DNA from: Erythroxylum novogranatense
Taxonomy: Eukaryota > Streptophyta > Magnoliopsida > Malpighiales > Erythroxylaceae
Length of the DNA stretch: 64,000 nucleotides
Direction: 5' to 3'
NCBI GenBank assembly: GCA_029891385.1
Contig: CM057225.1
Location: forward strand, 80,687,887-80,751,886
This document shows, piece by piece, positions 10,924-23,159 of this stretch (within the stretch, counting starts at the first letter, position 1; every line of letters begins with the position of its first letter). Both the position numbers and the translations under genes were made by a program. Under the pieces are notes generated by a model. It worked only from the letters and a program-made list of their open reading frames with translations, made no database searches and was not told the origin of the DNA.

Positions 10924-13900
10924 TTAATAGCCTAATTTGGAGCTTACGTGGGGTGGGTAATCGGGCTACCTAACGTCGTTTAAATTTTCTAACTGCCATG
11001 CATAAGTTATCTGCTATCTTCGTGATAGAGCCAATGGTGCAACCTGCCCTTCTAGATAGTCTGCTGAGAAAGTTACACTTCACATCAGGCTATGTCTCTG
11101 ACACAAATAAAATATGGGCCCTCTTTTCCAATGCTTATTCTGTTACGCTTCTACATGGCACTGAACAAGTTATGCACTTGCAATTAACACATGTCACTGT
11201 GCCAACAACTTTTTACATATCTGTCGTCTATGCAAAGTCGACCAGACAGGATCGTTTTGCATTATGGTCTGAATTATGTGCTTTTCGAGTTGCTCATGCT
11301 AATACACCATGGTTACTGGGGGGCGATTTTAATGTTATCCGCAGCCTTGAAAAATATCATGGTCTTGGCTCTCCGGAACTTGCATCTATTGATGATTTCA
11401 ACTCTTTCATCACTTGTTGCAACCTATTGGAACTCCCGACGCAAGGCGTCGAATTTACTTGGGTTGGCAATAGATCCAACGGTCGGGTTATGAAAAAATT
11501 GGATAGGACATTGGTATCTTCAGAGTGGTCGGATCTGTTTCCGATCTGTACAATTCAGAACTTAAATAGAACGGGGTCTGATCATAGTCCGATGTTGTGC
11601 CATTTTAACACGGAACAAGTTTCCCGTCCTCGACTATTCCGTTTCCAGTGGATGTGGCTACATCGTTCTAATTTCTTCCACACGGTAAAACTTAATTGGG
11701 ATCAACCAATAGCATGTTATGGTATGTTACGGTTTTCTCTTAAGCTTCGTCGTCTTAAATCCTGTCTGCGATTGTGGAAGAAGGAGAAATTTGGGGATGT
11801 CTTTCTTAATCTGAAATTGGCAGAGACTGCTGTGATGCAGTTGGAACGGGAGTTTGAAGAATCTAGGACACCCGATTCTCTGATAAAACTGAATAAATCC
11901 AAAGCTGAACTGTTGCTAAGGCTTCACGAACAAGAGGATTTTATGTTACAAAAGATGAGATTGAAATGGCTTAAGGAGGGCGATGCTAACAACGCATACT
12001 TTCACGGTTCTCTGGCAGAGAAACGAACGCGACTGGGGATTCATAAAATTAGAAATGGTAACGGGCAATGGTTGACCGACCCGACACACATTGAAACTGA
12101 AGCGATTAGATTTTTTCAATCCCTCCTGGTACAGGAGGTAGTTGATGATGAGGAGGAGGCAACATCTTGGCTGTTAAGTTACATACCGAGGCTTGTTGAG
12201 GATGAAGACAATGTTATGTTGCTACACCCGGTTACAATGGAGGAGGTTCAGCAAGCAGTTAGGGGTTTATCGTCTACTAGTGCGCCCGGAGTTGATGGAT
12301 ATTGTGGAGCATTTTATCATAACTGTTGGGACATCATTTGCCATGATCTCTTAGATGCCTGTACTGAATTTATGTCAAGAGTTCCGGTTCCCCGTGCAGT
12401 AAGTAGTACACTGATTACTCTTTTGCCAAAAACGCTACATGTCAATTCCTTCTCCGACTTTAGACCAATCAGTCTTTGTACCTTCCTGCACAAAATATTC
12501 ACGAAGATAATCACAGAACGGTTGAAACTTGTATTACCAAAGTTGATATCCCCTGAGCAATCGACATTCTTATCTGGGAGGGACATTGTGGATAACATAC
12601 TGTTGGCTCAGGATTTATGCCAATTCCTGGATTACAATGCTCGAGGTGGCAATATAATTCTCAAATTGGATATGATGAAAGCTTTTGACCGTGTTTCTTG
12701 GTCTTTCCTCTCCCGTATCATGGTGGCCTTTGGTTTCAATGATGGGATTATCAAGCTGATTATTGGGACCCTACAATCCAGCTGGTTTTCAATTTTGGTG
12801 AATGGCAGTCCGGTGGGTTTCTTCCAATCGTCCCGAGGCATTAAACAAGGAGATCCATTGTCCCCTTACTTGTTTCTTTTAGTCTCAGAGGCTTTGACTC
12901 GCTCCATGCAATCTTTTGTGCTTTCTGAGGCGGATAAAGCCTTATGGTGTTCCTTCTCGCTCGGCAGCAACATCTCATCTATGCTTTGCAGACGATTTAA
13001 TTATCTTTATCCGGGGCGATAAACGCTCACTAACTCAACTAAATCTCTTGCTTGCAGACTATGAAACAACCACGGGACAAAAGGTAAACAAAAACAAAAG
13101 TTGTTTGCTATTATCGACAGGTGTGACTCACAATCATAAACGAGATGTTCTGCAGGTTCTGCACATGGACCATGGCTCTTTCCCCTTGAAATATTTGCGT
13201 TGTCGGCTATTTCACGGTAGAAAGACAGAGCGTATGTTCACTCATCTAGTCGAGGCAATTGAACATCAGTTTTGTAGTTGGAAGAATAAATGGTTATCCC
13301 CTGCAGCTCGGATGATTTTGATTAAACATGTCTTATCTTCCATCCTACAACACGTTTTCACTGCAATTGAACCCCCTAAGTCTATCTTAACCAAAATGGA
13401 GAAGGTCTTCCAACGGTTTTTATGGGGAAGCTATTTTGATGACTCCAAGCGCTGTTGGCGTTCCTGGGATCGACTCTCTTTTCCGGTGGATGAGAATGGG
13501 TTGGGATTCCAGAAATTGGAGGATATTGTTGCTGCCTACTCGATTAAATTGTGGTGGAAAGTCAAAAACAAAGTGGGCCTATGGGCTAAATTTGTTATTT
13601 CTCTATCACCAACTGCTCGATGTAGGACGCATTGGCGACGAGTTGCTAAAGTTGATCGGATTGCACAGGAACATGAGTATATTTCTCTCCACATTGGGTT
13701 GGTATCATTCTGGACAGATAATTGGTCAGGACTTGGCGCTTTTCATTCACTGGATCAGGCTCAGCACCTTCCTCTCCCACACCTCACTGTCCGGGAATTT
13801 TATACCCAGCGCGAGGAGTTGTTGAGTTGTATAGTACCTCTCTTGCAACCTGCCCACGCCGCATTTATAAATTCACATTTGCAACAGTTTACTCCTGGTC

Positions 13901-15054
13901 CAGATCGGCAACTTTGGAAGCCGACGGTTACTGGCAAATTCAGTCTTTCCTCAGCATATGAATTGGTACGCTCTCGCAACCCTATCAGTGTATCTCTTCG
14001 ACAAGCCTGGAATAAGTTTCTGCCAAAGCGGATATCAATCTTTGTGTGGCGTCTCTATAACTCCATTCTACCTTTTCCGGAAACATTAAACAAGCTAGGT
14101 TTCGTTCTCAATCCATCGAAATGTAACTTTTGCTCCTTGGCAGCCGACAATGTGTAGCATACATTTTATGAAAGTTCCAAGGTTAGAATGATCTGGAGCC
14201 ATTTCTCAGCTCTGCTACATATTCATCTATCTTTCCCACCTGACCTATGGTTATTTCTCCGGGAGTGGTCCATTCTTGGACGGGGGGCTACAGCTCGGAA
14301 AGTGATCATTTCGATCATACCTTACTTCATCCTTTGGGAAATCTGGAAAATGCGCAACCTGTTTGTTTTTGAGAATATATCCACTACGACATCCTCTTTG
14401 TTTCTTTCGATTAAACATCATGTTTCCTCTATGGTGAGAATTCACAATTTATACCCAAAGTCTCGATAGGAAATGGTTGATCTATCCAGCTCCTTTCACA
14501 GCAACTTTCAACTGCCTCGCAAACCGGTGATTGTGACGTTGTGTTGGAGACCCCCGGATGATTGTGACTTTGTTCTTAACACCGACGGATCCTCGCAAGG
14601 AAGCCCCGGACCTTCATGTCTGGGATTTGTGGCACGCACTGCCGCTGGTGCTTTCTTGTTTGCTGAATGTCGATATTATGACTTGAATGTTAGCTTTGCC
14701 ATGGAAATAACAGCCATTGTATGTGGCCTTCGGTATTGTATTGCTAGTGGTTTTCGGAAAATACAGATTCAAACAGACAATCTGGGCATTGTGCAGCTTT
14801 TGAATCACAATTCAGACTCTTGGCCATGGAGATATGAAACAGAACTTGCAGATATTCGTCGTTTACTTTCTATCTCGACGTCATCCATTATTCATGTTTA
14901 TCGGGAGGTTAATAGCTTTGCAGATTATTTAGCAAAGATAGTGTCGGGTGGTCATTCCACACAATTCGCGACGGACACATCTTTACCTATTCCACTACGG
15001 AAAATCCTGCGTATGGAACAACTTTTTATCCCATACATTTGGTATAAACCATGA
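10924..15054 (+). pseudogene. LINE 1 ORF2: endonuclease, reverse transcriptase and RNase H, disrupted
   Basis: The reading frame opens right after the ORF1 stop with SLIWSLRGVGN, the usual start of the apurinic-like endonuclease domain, and is stopped by TAA at 10,971-10,973. It then continues with LLGGDFNV, KLDRTLVS and GSDHSPM (endonuclease), YFHGSLAEKR, RPISLCTFLHKI, KLDMMKAFDRV and SSRGIKQGDPLSPYLF (reverse transcriptase). A frameshift near 12,930 moves the catalytic box (SHLCFADDLIIF, the YADD equivalent) into the next frame. A zinc-binding zf-RVT region follows (WKPTVTGKFSL to KCNFC). TAG stops occur at 14,155-14,157 and 14,467-14,469. RNase H closes the protein, with Asp in NTDGS, Glu in AMEIT, Asp in QTDN and Asp in FADYLAK. 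With three stops and one frameshift it cannot be active, but every domain is recognisable, so the insertion is fairly young. Confidence 0.9.
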
Positions 15055-15224
15055 GCTTCACATCTTATCTTCACATGGTTTTTGTATTGCTTTTCACATA
15101 CTTATGTAAGCCATCTTATCAATAAAATTCTCCCCTTTTTCTAAAAAAAAAATACTAATATATTTAACACATAAAATGTAAATCGAGAGGACACTTGTCA
15201 AGTGTCTAGGCCAGCTATATGTCC

Positions 15225-17669
15225 TGTTAGGCCTCGTTTCCAAAACCCAACCTTAGAAATATAAATCGACAAAGTGGCGGACCGAAACCCAACCGCTTAA
15301 ACTAAACCATATTACTTCAATAATTAGGATCAACAATCAAAATCATCGGACCTTCTGTCTGGAATCCAAACACATTCAATCACATTCATATACAATTTAT
15401 ATACAAAACCATAACTCACTTTTCTACTCCATATAGAAATCCACAATTTATTTACATACTCCAAAAGAAATGTATTACCAAACACTAGTGGCATTTTCAA
15501 CCACAATACAACATCAATCTCAAAATCCGAAACACAAGAATGCAATAATTCCAAAATCCATAACAAAAATCTAAAATCTTATTCTTACAACCATTTAACG
15601 TAACCCTACAACATATATACAAACGAATGGAGGTCTTGACTTGCTTTCATCCGATCTCTTTCTCGATACCTGGAGATGGGGATGAAAGGGGTGGGGGGGT
15701 GAGCTTTACAACTAGTGGATAACATGTTTATAAAAGAAAAATAAGCAAAAATCATTTTCAAAACTCATTTTCGTTTCATAAAATTTCACGGTTGAAACAT
15801 CAAATGTTTATTTCTCCAAAATCTCAATTTTTCAAAAATTCACGAACAATTTCAAATCATGTATGCATAAAATTTATAACACAACATAAGCACATATGAC
15901 ATCAGAAATTGATTTGGGTCGGTTCAGAAAACAGAACGTATTACACATTCCCGCATAGCGGTTCTGTGTAGCCGTGAACAGAACGTACTACACCTTCCCG
16001 CATAACGGTCCAGTGTAGTCGTGAACTTATGGGAGTCCTTAACGGAGCTTCAATGCCACTAACAGGCAAGTGGGTGAAGCCTTTGATAAGTGCACTTGAC
16101 ATCTTATGGGACCTAACCAAACCCACATAACATATTTCACACTTGAAAGCTGATTGCCCAAAGGCACATTTCGAAAACTCAATTCTCATAATCATGTCAT
16201 AATCAAACAAATTTCTATTATCAATTTCCACAATTTCAAATTCACATAACAATCAAAATCACATAACAATTCTTCAATCATTCAAAATCAAAGAATGCAA
16301 CACTTTAGAAAAATTATCAAATTATTCAAATCATTCGTAAACAAAAGTTTGAAAACATTTTGCTTTCTTGATTTTTCGAAAACACATAAATAGCTTATAA
16401 TTCAAATTATAAACATGGTACCCACCTTATATCCATGTTTAAAAGATGCCTCTTCTCTTGATCCTCTTACCTTTTTTGATTCCCTTTATCAAATGCAAAA
16501 TTCCCATTCAATAGGAATACAATTTGAGGACCCATATATTGCATATTCACTAAGATAAATTCTAAAAACTCAAACTCTTCGGGTCAATTTTCCATGATTA
16601 CTATGATCAAGTAAATGATGAAATCTGGTAATATTCTCTTCTAGAAAAATGTTCCCCATTGTCTTAAGTTTCTAATGACTCCAAAATCATTCAATTTGTT
16701 TCAAAAATATGAAAGTTATACCCCAAACATGTTGGGACTATCCTTATGCTGAAACAAGAATCTATACTCAACTTCTGACCAAATTTGGAGATCTTTAGAG
16801 ACTGAATGAAAACTTCATTTCTTCATAAAACTTGTAGCTCTATATCTCTAGTTTACAACAATTTAAAAATCACCTCATTTGTACATCTACAAAAAGAGGT
16901 ATACCCAAAATACTGAAATATATTAGTGCTGGAAAACAGGATTTCGCCATGGCGAAATCAGAAGCTCACCACGGCGAGGGCAAAAGTTTGCCGCTACGAA
17001 CATGCCCAGAAACCTCCCGAAACTTGTTTTTCGGCATTCTTCATCTATATACTTCCCATATTTCAAATATAACTCATCTTAACCCTAAATCATCATTCCT
17101 ACTTCATTTCTAAACTCATTCCAACCCAAAATCATTCACAAACACAACATAATCATTAACCCTAGAGGATTAAAACATTTTTCATACACCATTCAACAAC
17201 AACTTCCTAAACACATTCAACCCCATTTTCACTTCTAACCATCACTAAATAAGGTTCATTCATCAAATCAAAAGAGGTTAATGCTTATACTTACTTGATT
17301 TGGCTTCAAATTTGTCAAATTCTTCAAGATCTCCAAAAGCCCTAGTTTTTTTTCTCTTCTTCTCCTCTCTTGCACGATTTCTTCTTCAATTTCAAACAAG
17401 ACAACCCTTTATTCTTCTTTTTATACCCTTTATCATTCTAAAAAATCATTTTTCCCTTCAATAAAAGCCTTATATCTTTAACCTTAAGTGACTTGCTTAT
17501 TTTGCCCTTGATACATTCTTACAACATTAACACTTAAATACAATCAACCTATGGCATAAAATCTTACCAAAATTGACATAAATAATTAGTTCCCAAAAAT
17601 TAATCCATCAAACCTCATAATTCATTTAAATAATGTTTAATTCATCAAGAAAAATTTCGGGGGCCAACA
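15225..17669 (-). mobile_element. Solo LTR, Ty3/gypsy, same superfamily as the 31-50 kb element
   Basis: The segment begins TGTTAGGCC and ends GGGGCCAACA and is flanked by a perfect 5-bp duplication, TGTCC, at 15,220-15,224 and 17,670-17,674. No internal coding region is present, so it is a solo LTR left by recombination. It shares a scattered but ordered set of blocks with the LTRs at 31,225 and 47,871: the ggggtgagct block, the tactacac...ccac-ta-caggc block near 15,990-16,080, cttgatcctctt, and cttgtag-tc-tctagtttacaac. Orientation is taken from that alignment. Small open frames inside it are not genes. It contains a perfect 20-bp palindrome at 16,940-16,959. Confidence 0.9.
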
Positions 17670-17674
17670 TGTCC

Positions 17675-18780
17675 TCTCTTTAGGCTGCCAAATGTTACTT
17701 AGTTCTAAGGCCACTTATCACTCAATTATCAAAGCCATTTGTTACTCAAGTCTACAACCATATGTCACTTATTTTATAAGCTTAGTTATCCAAAATTTTC
17801 ACATGTCAATTGTCTTCCTACTTGAAATTTTTCCTAGTCTAAATGTACATATTAATCCATCAATCTTTCAATAACAACAAATAAGTCCAAATTACTAATT
17901 GTAATCCATTGTTTCTTTTTATTGGCAAATCAAAATACAAGACATTATAAATGCACCAATCATGTCACAATTATTTAAAAACTTTCATAACCCAGAACAT
18001 GTCAATTGAGTACAATTTTTCTAAATCAAATTTTGTGTGCGTATGCTCATATTATGTATGTGAATGAAATCATAAAAAATCTTATTCTAAATGCACCAAA
18101 TTCATTCTAATATGATATAATTCAGTAATCTAACACTTTAATCGCTTAGTAGGTTTGGAAACTAACTATTACAGTAGAGCTGTGAAAGATAAACAGAATC
18201 AAATACTTTGGAACATGACCTTAACATGGCGGCAAGTAGGTGTTATATTCTTGGACTCTTCTTCAATTTGTCTAAGTTTACCCTAACTTAACCCATTTCT
18301 TCTCCAATTTGCTCCTTTTCCCTTCAAGAGGTAGAAATAAGATGTAAAATAAAATTTTTTTCCTTTTAAGTACGAAATCCTTTAAAAGTACCAAAAATAC
18401 AAGTAATATTTTATAAAAATAAAGTAAAAAGTAATGTATCCCTAGCATACATGAAGTTTATAATAAGTTTTCTAATATTCTTGCTCATTTTTTTGATGTA
18501 TCGATTATATGGAATGTCTAGTAAGGCTATTGAGGTTCTTTCCCAAACTATGCAATTTATCTCTTATTTCATTTGTATATTATATACTTTAGCTCAAAAT
18601 GGTTTTATGATTATCTTTTTTATAATTGTTTTATATGGATGAGCATAATCTTAATTGTTTTATATGGATGAAAAAATCTTTTAAGGAAATATAATTGAGA
18701 GTTCCAATCTAGTACATGGTAATAGACTAAGTGAAGGAAACAATAACGAATGAAGGAACCAATTTTTTAAAGATGAGACG
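17675..18780. other. No recognisable gene
   Basis: AT-rich sequence between a solo LTR and a hAT relic. Small hydrophobic open frames (for example 18,451-18,642) look like chance readings of T-rich DNA. Part of it may be the 5' non-coding end of the hAT element, but no terminal inverted repeat was identified. Confidence 0.4.
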
Positions 18781-20705
18781 TGATCTTTAGATTAACTTCA
18801 TCAAGACTAAATTAAGTGATGAAGCAGATCAAACAGAATGCAAGTATTACCATAATATTTTGGTTAGGGGTTTTAAAGGTTGAACATATCATTTGAAAAG
18901 GCATATGTACTCATATAATAGGAGAAAGATGGTATTAGGAGGTCAAATTTTTTTGACCCTTAACCTAATGAAATGAAAAAGTGAAATGACTATCACGATT
19001 TACGATTTAAAGATATCCAAGAATTTGATAATGAAGATGATTATAGGGAACGATATTCACTCTCTATTATTGATAAGCAAAACATCAAGAGGTTTGTCAC
19101 CTTACCTCAACTAACCTTTATGATGTTATCTTATGATACCAGGAAGAAAAAATCTTTAATATTTATAAAGAACAAAATAATTTTTACATTAAAGACATTG
19201 TCTAGGATTCATTGATTTGTTGCCATCACATCATATATATGGATGATTGATGAAAAAGAAGGGTTTATGGCAATGACGACTTATTACATTACCAATGATT
19301 GGAATCTTTGAAGATAAATATTAAGGTTAATAATATTCTTAAATTTTTATCATTTGTTTATTAATTATGTTATAATTGATATTTGCTCATATTTTAAATG
19401 GTAGGTTTATTTATGCCTCGATGTTGCATATAAGTAAAAGTTGACAATTGTATTGGTTAATTGCTTAATGGATTGGAACATTGGCATGAAGCTCTCAATC
19501 ATAACTTTGGATAAATATAATACAAACAATAATGTCATAAAAAAGTGACCAATTTATGGATTTGAGAGCTTGTTGATGGCTGGGAGATTATTTCATATGT
19601 GTTGTTTTACACATATTATGAATTTGATAACGAAAGATGACTTGACAATAATAAAATAAAGGTTAGAGGCAATCTAAAATAACTTTGTATATTGAAACAC
19701 TACACCTAAATGAATTAAAAATTTTAAAGAAACTGCACGATAACTATGTATTCCATGAATAATGAAGTGATGTTTGGATTTTCCAATAAGATCGAACACC
19801 ATATTAAAGATTCCAAATTTGATAACTAAATATATTGACGTGTTTATCAAGTTGAGACAATAAGAATTTGAATATACATATTTATAGATAAAAGATTAAT
19901 GGGAGTTAGCTAAAGCAATTTATGCAAAGATTATGATTTTTCATAATTATTATTGAGTTGTCCTTTATAGAAAGATATCCATTTTCACACATTTGTTTTT
20001 CTAATATATGTGCTATTAAGCTAGCATTATTTGAGTGTATCTTTGATCCTAATGAGGTGATTCAGAAATGGTAAAGAAATTGGTGAAGAAATTTCATCTT
20101 GTTAGTATATAATTCATAATTCCATGAAAATTATTTCTATGTTAGACCAAGGTATAATATAGAGGGACTTTAATGTTTTATCGATCATTGTATGGCGATC
20201 GGTTAAATGAAATATTAAATGCTTTTAGTATGATTTGTTTAACAATTAGTAATTAATAATTGACAAAGAGTTGGGTTGTAGTAGTTTAATATTAGCTTCA
20301 TATTTTATTTATACATCATCATCAAGTATAGTTAGAAGTTTGAGTTTTGTTTTAAGGAATTAAAAAAGGGCTAGATTTTTTATAGGGGATGGAGTTAAAC
20401 AAATACTTAGAAGTAGATATTATGACTATGGTTGATGAACATTTTGACATTATATTGTGATGAAAGTTGAATGGAGCTTAATATATGCTTCTATATATTT
20501 ACCTAACTTTCGATTATATAAGTCATTGTATAAGAATTGTTAGCAATTCCAATAACTATATATAACTACTTTTAAGTTTTCTTTTAGTACTAATGGTCAA
20601 ATAGTGAGTCCTCATTATAATCAATTTTATCCTAAATATATCGAAGCCTTGATGTTTGTGAAAAATTGGTTAGGTGCTGAAAATGTTTAAGGTGAACTCT
20701 TTATG
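18781..20705 (+). pseudogene. hAT-superfamily transposase, heavily decayed
   Basis: Conceptual translation across several frames gives the hAT order. A BED zinc finger near 18,830-18,910 has ECKYYHN, where the second Cys has become Tyr, and YHLKRHMYS with both His. The region around 19,200-19,320 reads as the DIW-type catalytic block, ending EKEGFMAMTTYYITNDWNL. Next come DWNIGMKLSIITLD (about 19,470-19,515) and AGRLFHMCCFTHIMNLI (19,578-19,630), the conserved CAHILNLI segment. The C-terminal dimerisation domain lies at 20,390-20,690: LNKYLEVD, FDIIL followed by two stops where WW is expected, AIPIT, and NQFYPKYIEALMFVKNWL. Active proteins of this family cut and paste their own element and leave 8-bp duplications. 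Many stops and frameshifts are present. The family call is good; element ends are not defined. Confidence 0.78.
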
Positions 20706-21289
20706 ACAAGTAAGTTTTTAAAATTTTAAAATTTATCATTATATTTTCTTATTTTTCTCTTTTATATTGTGATAGGTACTAAACCTTTCATATATCGATA
20801 GTTTCTTTTCAAAGAAATATCTAATAACAAAGTCATACTTATTTGTTAATTATCATGTGTCCATTTAATAAAATTGTTACATGATTAGGTATAATTTACA
20901 TAACAATTTTTTATATGTAGATGAAATGGTGCAAACTATTAGCAAGCCCAACTATAACAGTTAGCTAGCCTGTTTTCTTTTATTATTAGTTTGTTTCTTT
21001 AGCCTTACTTTTTTCTCTTAGAATTGTTTTAGGTTACCAATAAATGTTGCAAATTAATAAAGAGAAATCCATGCCATTGTCTCTACTCTAACTTCTCCAA
21101 GTCCAAGTGATTGCTTGTTTTAAATGATTTGAATCACTTCATTAAAATATTTGTAATTTGTTTGTATGGCCTTTGTAATGTTTTTAATCTGAAAATGATA
21201 TATTGTTTTATTCTAGACTGTTTTGAAGTTGTTTGATTAATTAAAGGAAGATGTTTTTACATGTGTAGGTTGCTTTACATATGCTTTTA

Positions 21290-21520
21290 ATTTTTTAGAC
21301 CAATTAGGCTTGTCCACCTTGCTTAGGCTTGGCCTAAACTTATTAAGCTTGGCTTGACTTGGTTTAGCTTATTCTGGCATAATTGAGCGAGGCCTTATCC
21401 CTCTATCAGACTTAAATTTAGGCTACTAATTTTGAACCTAATTAAGTTTCAATTAGGCCTGTGCTAAAATTAAAGGGTTCAGGTCAAACACAAGTGATAG
21501 GCAACTTGAACCAAAATTGA
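21290..21520. repeat. Subterminal-type repeats (ttaggcttggc variants) 3' of the hAT relic
   Basis: Short variants of aggcttgg and aagcttggcttg recur at 21,305-21,360, with inverted forms such as caattaggcc and gcgaggcc further on. hAT elements often carry short repeats of this kind near their ends, so this may be the 3' end of the decayed element. The exact terminus and 8-bp duplication were not found. The stretches 20,706-21,290 and 21,520-22,211 show nothing I can name. Confidence 0.35.
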
Positions 21521-22229
21521 CCATTTTCTAATTCTTAACAACAAGGCATGCCAAAGGGGTTACTAGAGAATAAGCTAGAAGACATAGACGAGGTTGACTA
21601 GGAATAGTTACATGCATGGTAGCTATAACCATACAACTACAATTAACAAATTAGGTCATATACCACGTTATGGACGTTATATCCAATGTGGAGATATAAA
21701 AGAAGTTAAAGATTCAATACATATTAAATTCTCTAAAAAATAAGTTGTACACAAAATAGAAACTATATAAGCTAAATATACATGATGGAATATATTTAAA
21801 ATATCATATCTATGCATTCAATCAAACACTCAATGACCTGTTAAGGATCAACGTGACTACTGTAGATGAGGGAAAAATAATGATCTTGTTTTTTTTCCTT
21901 TAGTTCTTTCTTATGAATATTTCGTAATCACACTTTTATTTAGTAAGGAGATATTTAGTTTGAAAGACATCACTGATCCATTATTAGTTCATATAGAGAA
22001 AGAACATTGGTGATATCTCTTAAGGTGAAAGGTTGTATATAAGAGGAAATCAAGATCTTGAGAGAAAGTAGTAGAGAAATGTCTCGTCTAAAAGGAGTTC
22101 TAGATCTAAACTCACATTAAAATGGTAGTTTAATGCTATAAGATTTAGGAGGAATTATCCAAATAAGGAATAGAGTATCAAAAGAAAATTTGATTTTTTG
22201 TCAAATTCAACTAATATCGTATAACTGCA

Positions 22230-23081
22230 AAGGAGCTTAATGATCTTCGTGATTTGAGTCCTAATCTGTACACTCTATCATTTCATAGCCCAGATCAGGT
22301 GGATAAAGCGATTGTGGAAGGGCCGTGCACAGTGATGGGGTGCTGCTTTGTTTTGAAACATTGGAGCATAGATGTGGTTATTAAGGAGGTAAACTTTTCC
22401 CGTTGTAGCTTTTGGTTTCAAATTCATAATCTGCCCTTAGAAATGCTTACTAGTACTAATGCTAGGAGAATTGGGGAAAGAATTGGTAAAGTGGATAAAA
22501 TTGATGAAGATACATGGGAGACGGGCCCGGGTAAAAGTTTTTTGAGAATGAAACTTGAGATTGACATTACTGCCCCTTTGTTGCCTAGTTTTTGGGTTCC
22601 AAAAGGACCACAAAACCGAATTTGGGCAAAATTTAAGTATGAGAAGATGGCAGATTTCTACTATAATTGTGGAATTTTGGGGCACCAAGGTAGAAATTGT
22701 AGAAGAGAAAAGGTTTATAGGAATGAAGAGGATGTGAGGAGATCATTTTGTCCATGGATGAAAGCCATGCAACTGCAGATTAAAGATAGTATGAGTGAAA
22801 TGTTGGATAAGGAAAGGAATAAAAAAGTGAAAATTGATATTTTATTGAAGGCTAGAGTGGATGATACTGATAAGGAGATGAAGCAGTGTGGGGGAGTAGA
22901 AGTAGTTGTACATATTGAGACATTGAAGATTTCTGATTTGGGGACTGAACACATTGAGGATGTTGAAAGTGATGAAAATAAAGTGGACAATATTATGATA
23001 AAGGAAGGAAGTATTGAGGGTAAAGTGAAGAGAGGTGCTGAAAGGGGTAGGGGAAGAGGGAAGAAGGGTGGTTTCTACTGA
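22230..23081 (+). pseudogene. LINE 2 ORF1 (DUF4283 / zinc-knuckle), 5' truncated
   Basis: Open from the 5' junction to TGA at 23,079-23,081. The DUF4283 C-terminal half is visible (MGCCFVLKHWSIDVV, FWFQIHNLPLEML, LEIDITAPLLPSFWV). The zinc knuckle reads FYYNCGILGHQGRNC: the first Cys expected before YNCG is Tyr, while the remaining C, H and C are kept. That is a single G-to-A type change which should abolish zinc binding. The tail is rich in Lys, Glu and Arg and ends in a GRGRGKK-like basic patch. The N-terminal part of the protein was never copied into this locus. Confidence 0.8.
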
Positions 23082-23159
23082 AGTTGAAACTAGCTGCATT
23101 GAAGAACAAGCTACTGCTAGAGGATTGGGTGACTGTCCTACAACAATCCCCAAAGGAAT

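Larger units (their letters stand above)
9340..15151 (+). mobile_element. LINE 1: plant L1-type non-LTR retrotransposon
   Basis: Two consecutive ORFs (gag-like ORF1; endonuclease, reverse transcriptase and RNase H ORF2) are followed by a short 3' UTR with an AATAAA-type signal (15,120-15,126) and an A tail (15,143-15,152). The element interrupts the third copy of the AT-rich repeat: its 5' flank ends tactatatattaatattaag and its 3' flank resumes tactaatatatttaacacataaaat, which continues the repeat unit as seen at 8,828-8,850. No clean target duplication was found, and about 55-60 bp of the repeat unit appear to be missing at the join. ORF1 has no ATG at its start, so the element is probably 5' truncated by a small amount. 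Confidence 0.92.

Noticed and set aside
14188..14469. Separate small gene between the two parts of LINE 1 ORF2
   Set aside because: It is in the same frame as both neighbours and is simply the piece of ORF2 between two TAG stops.
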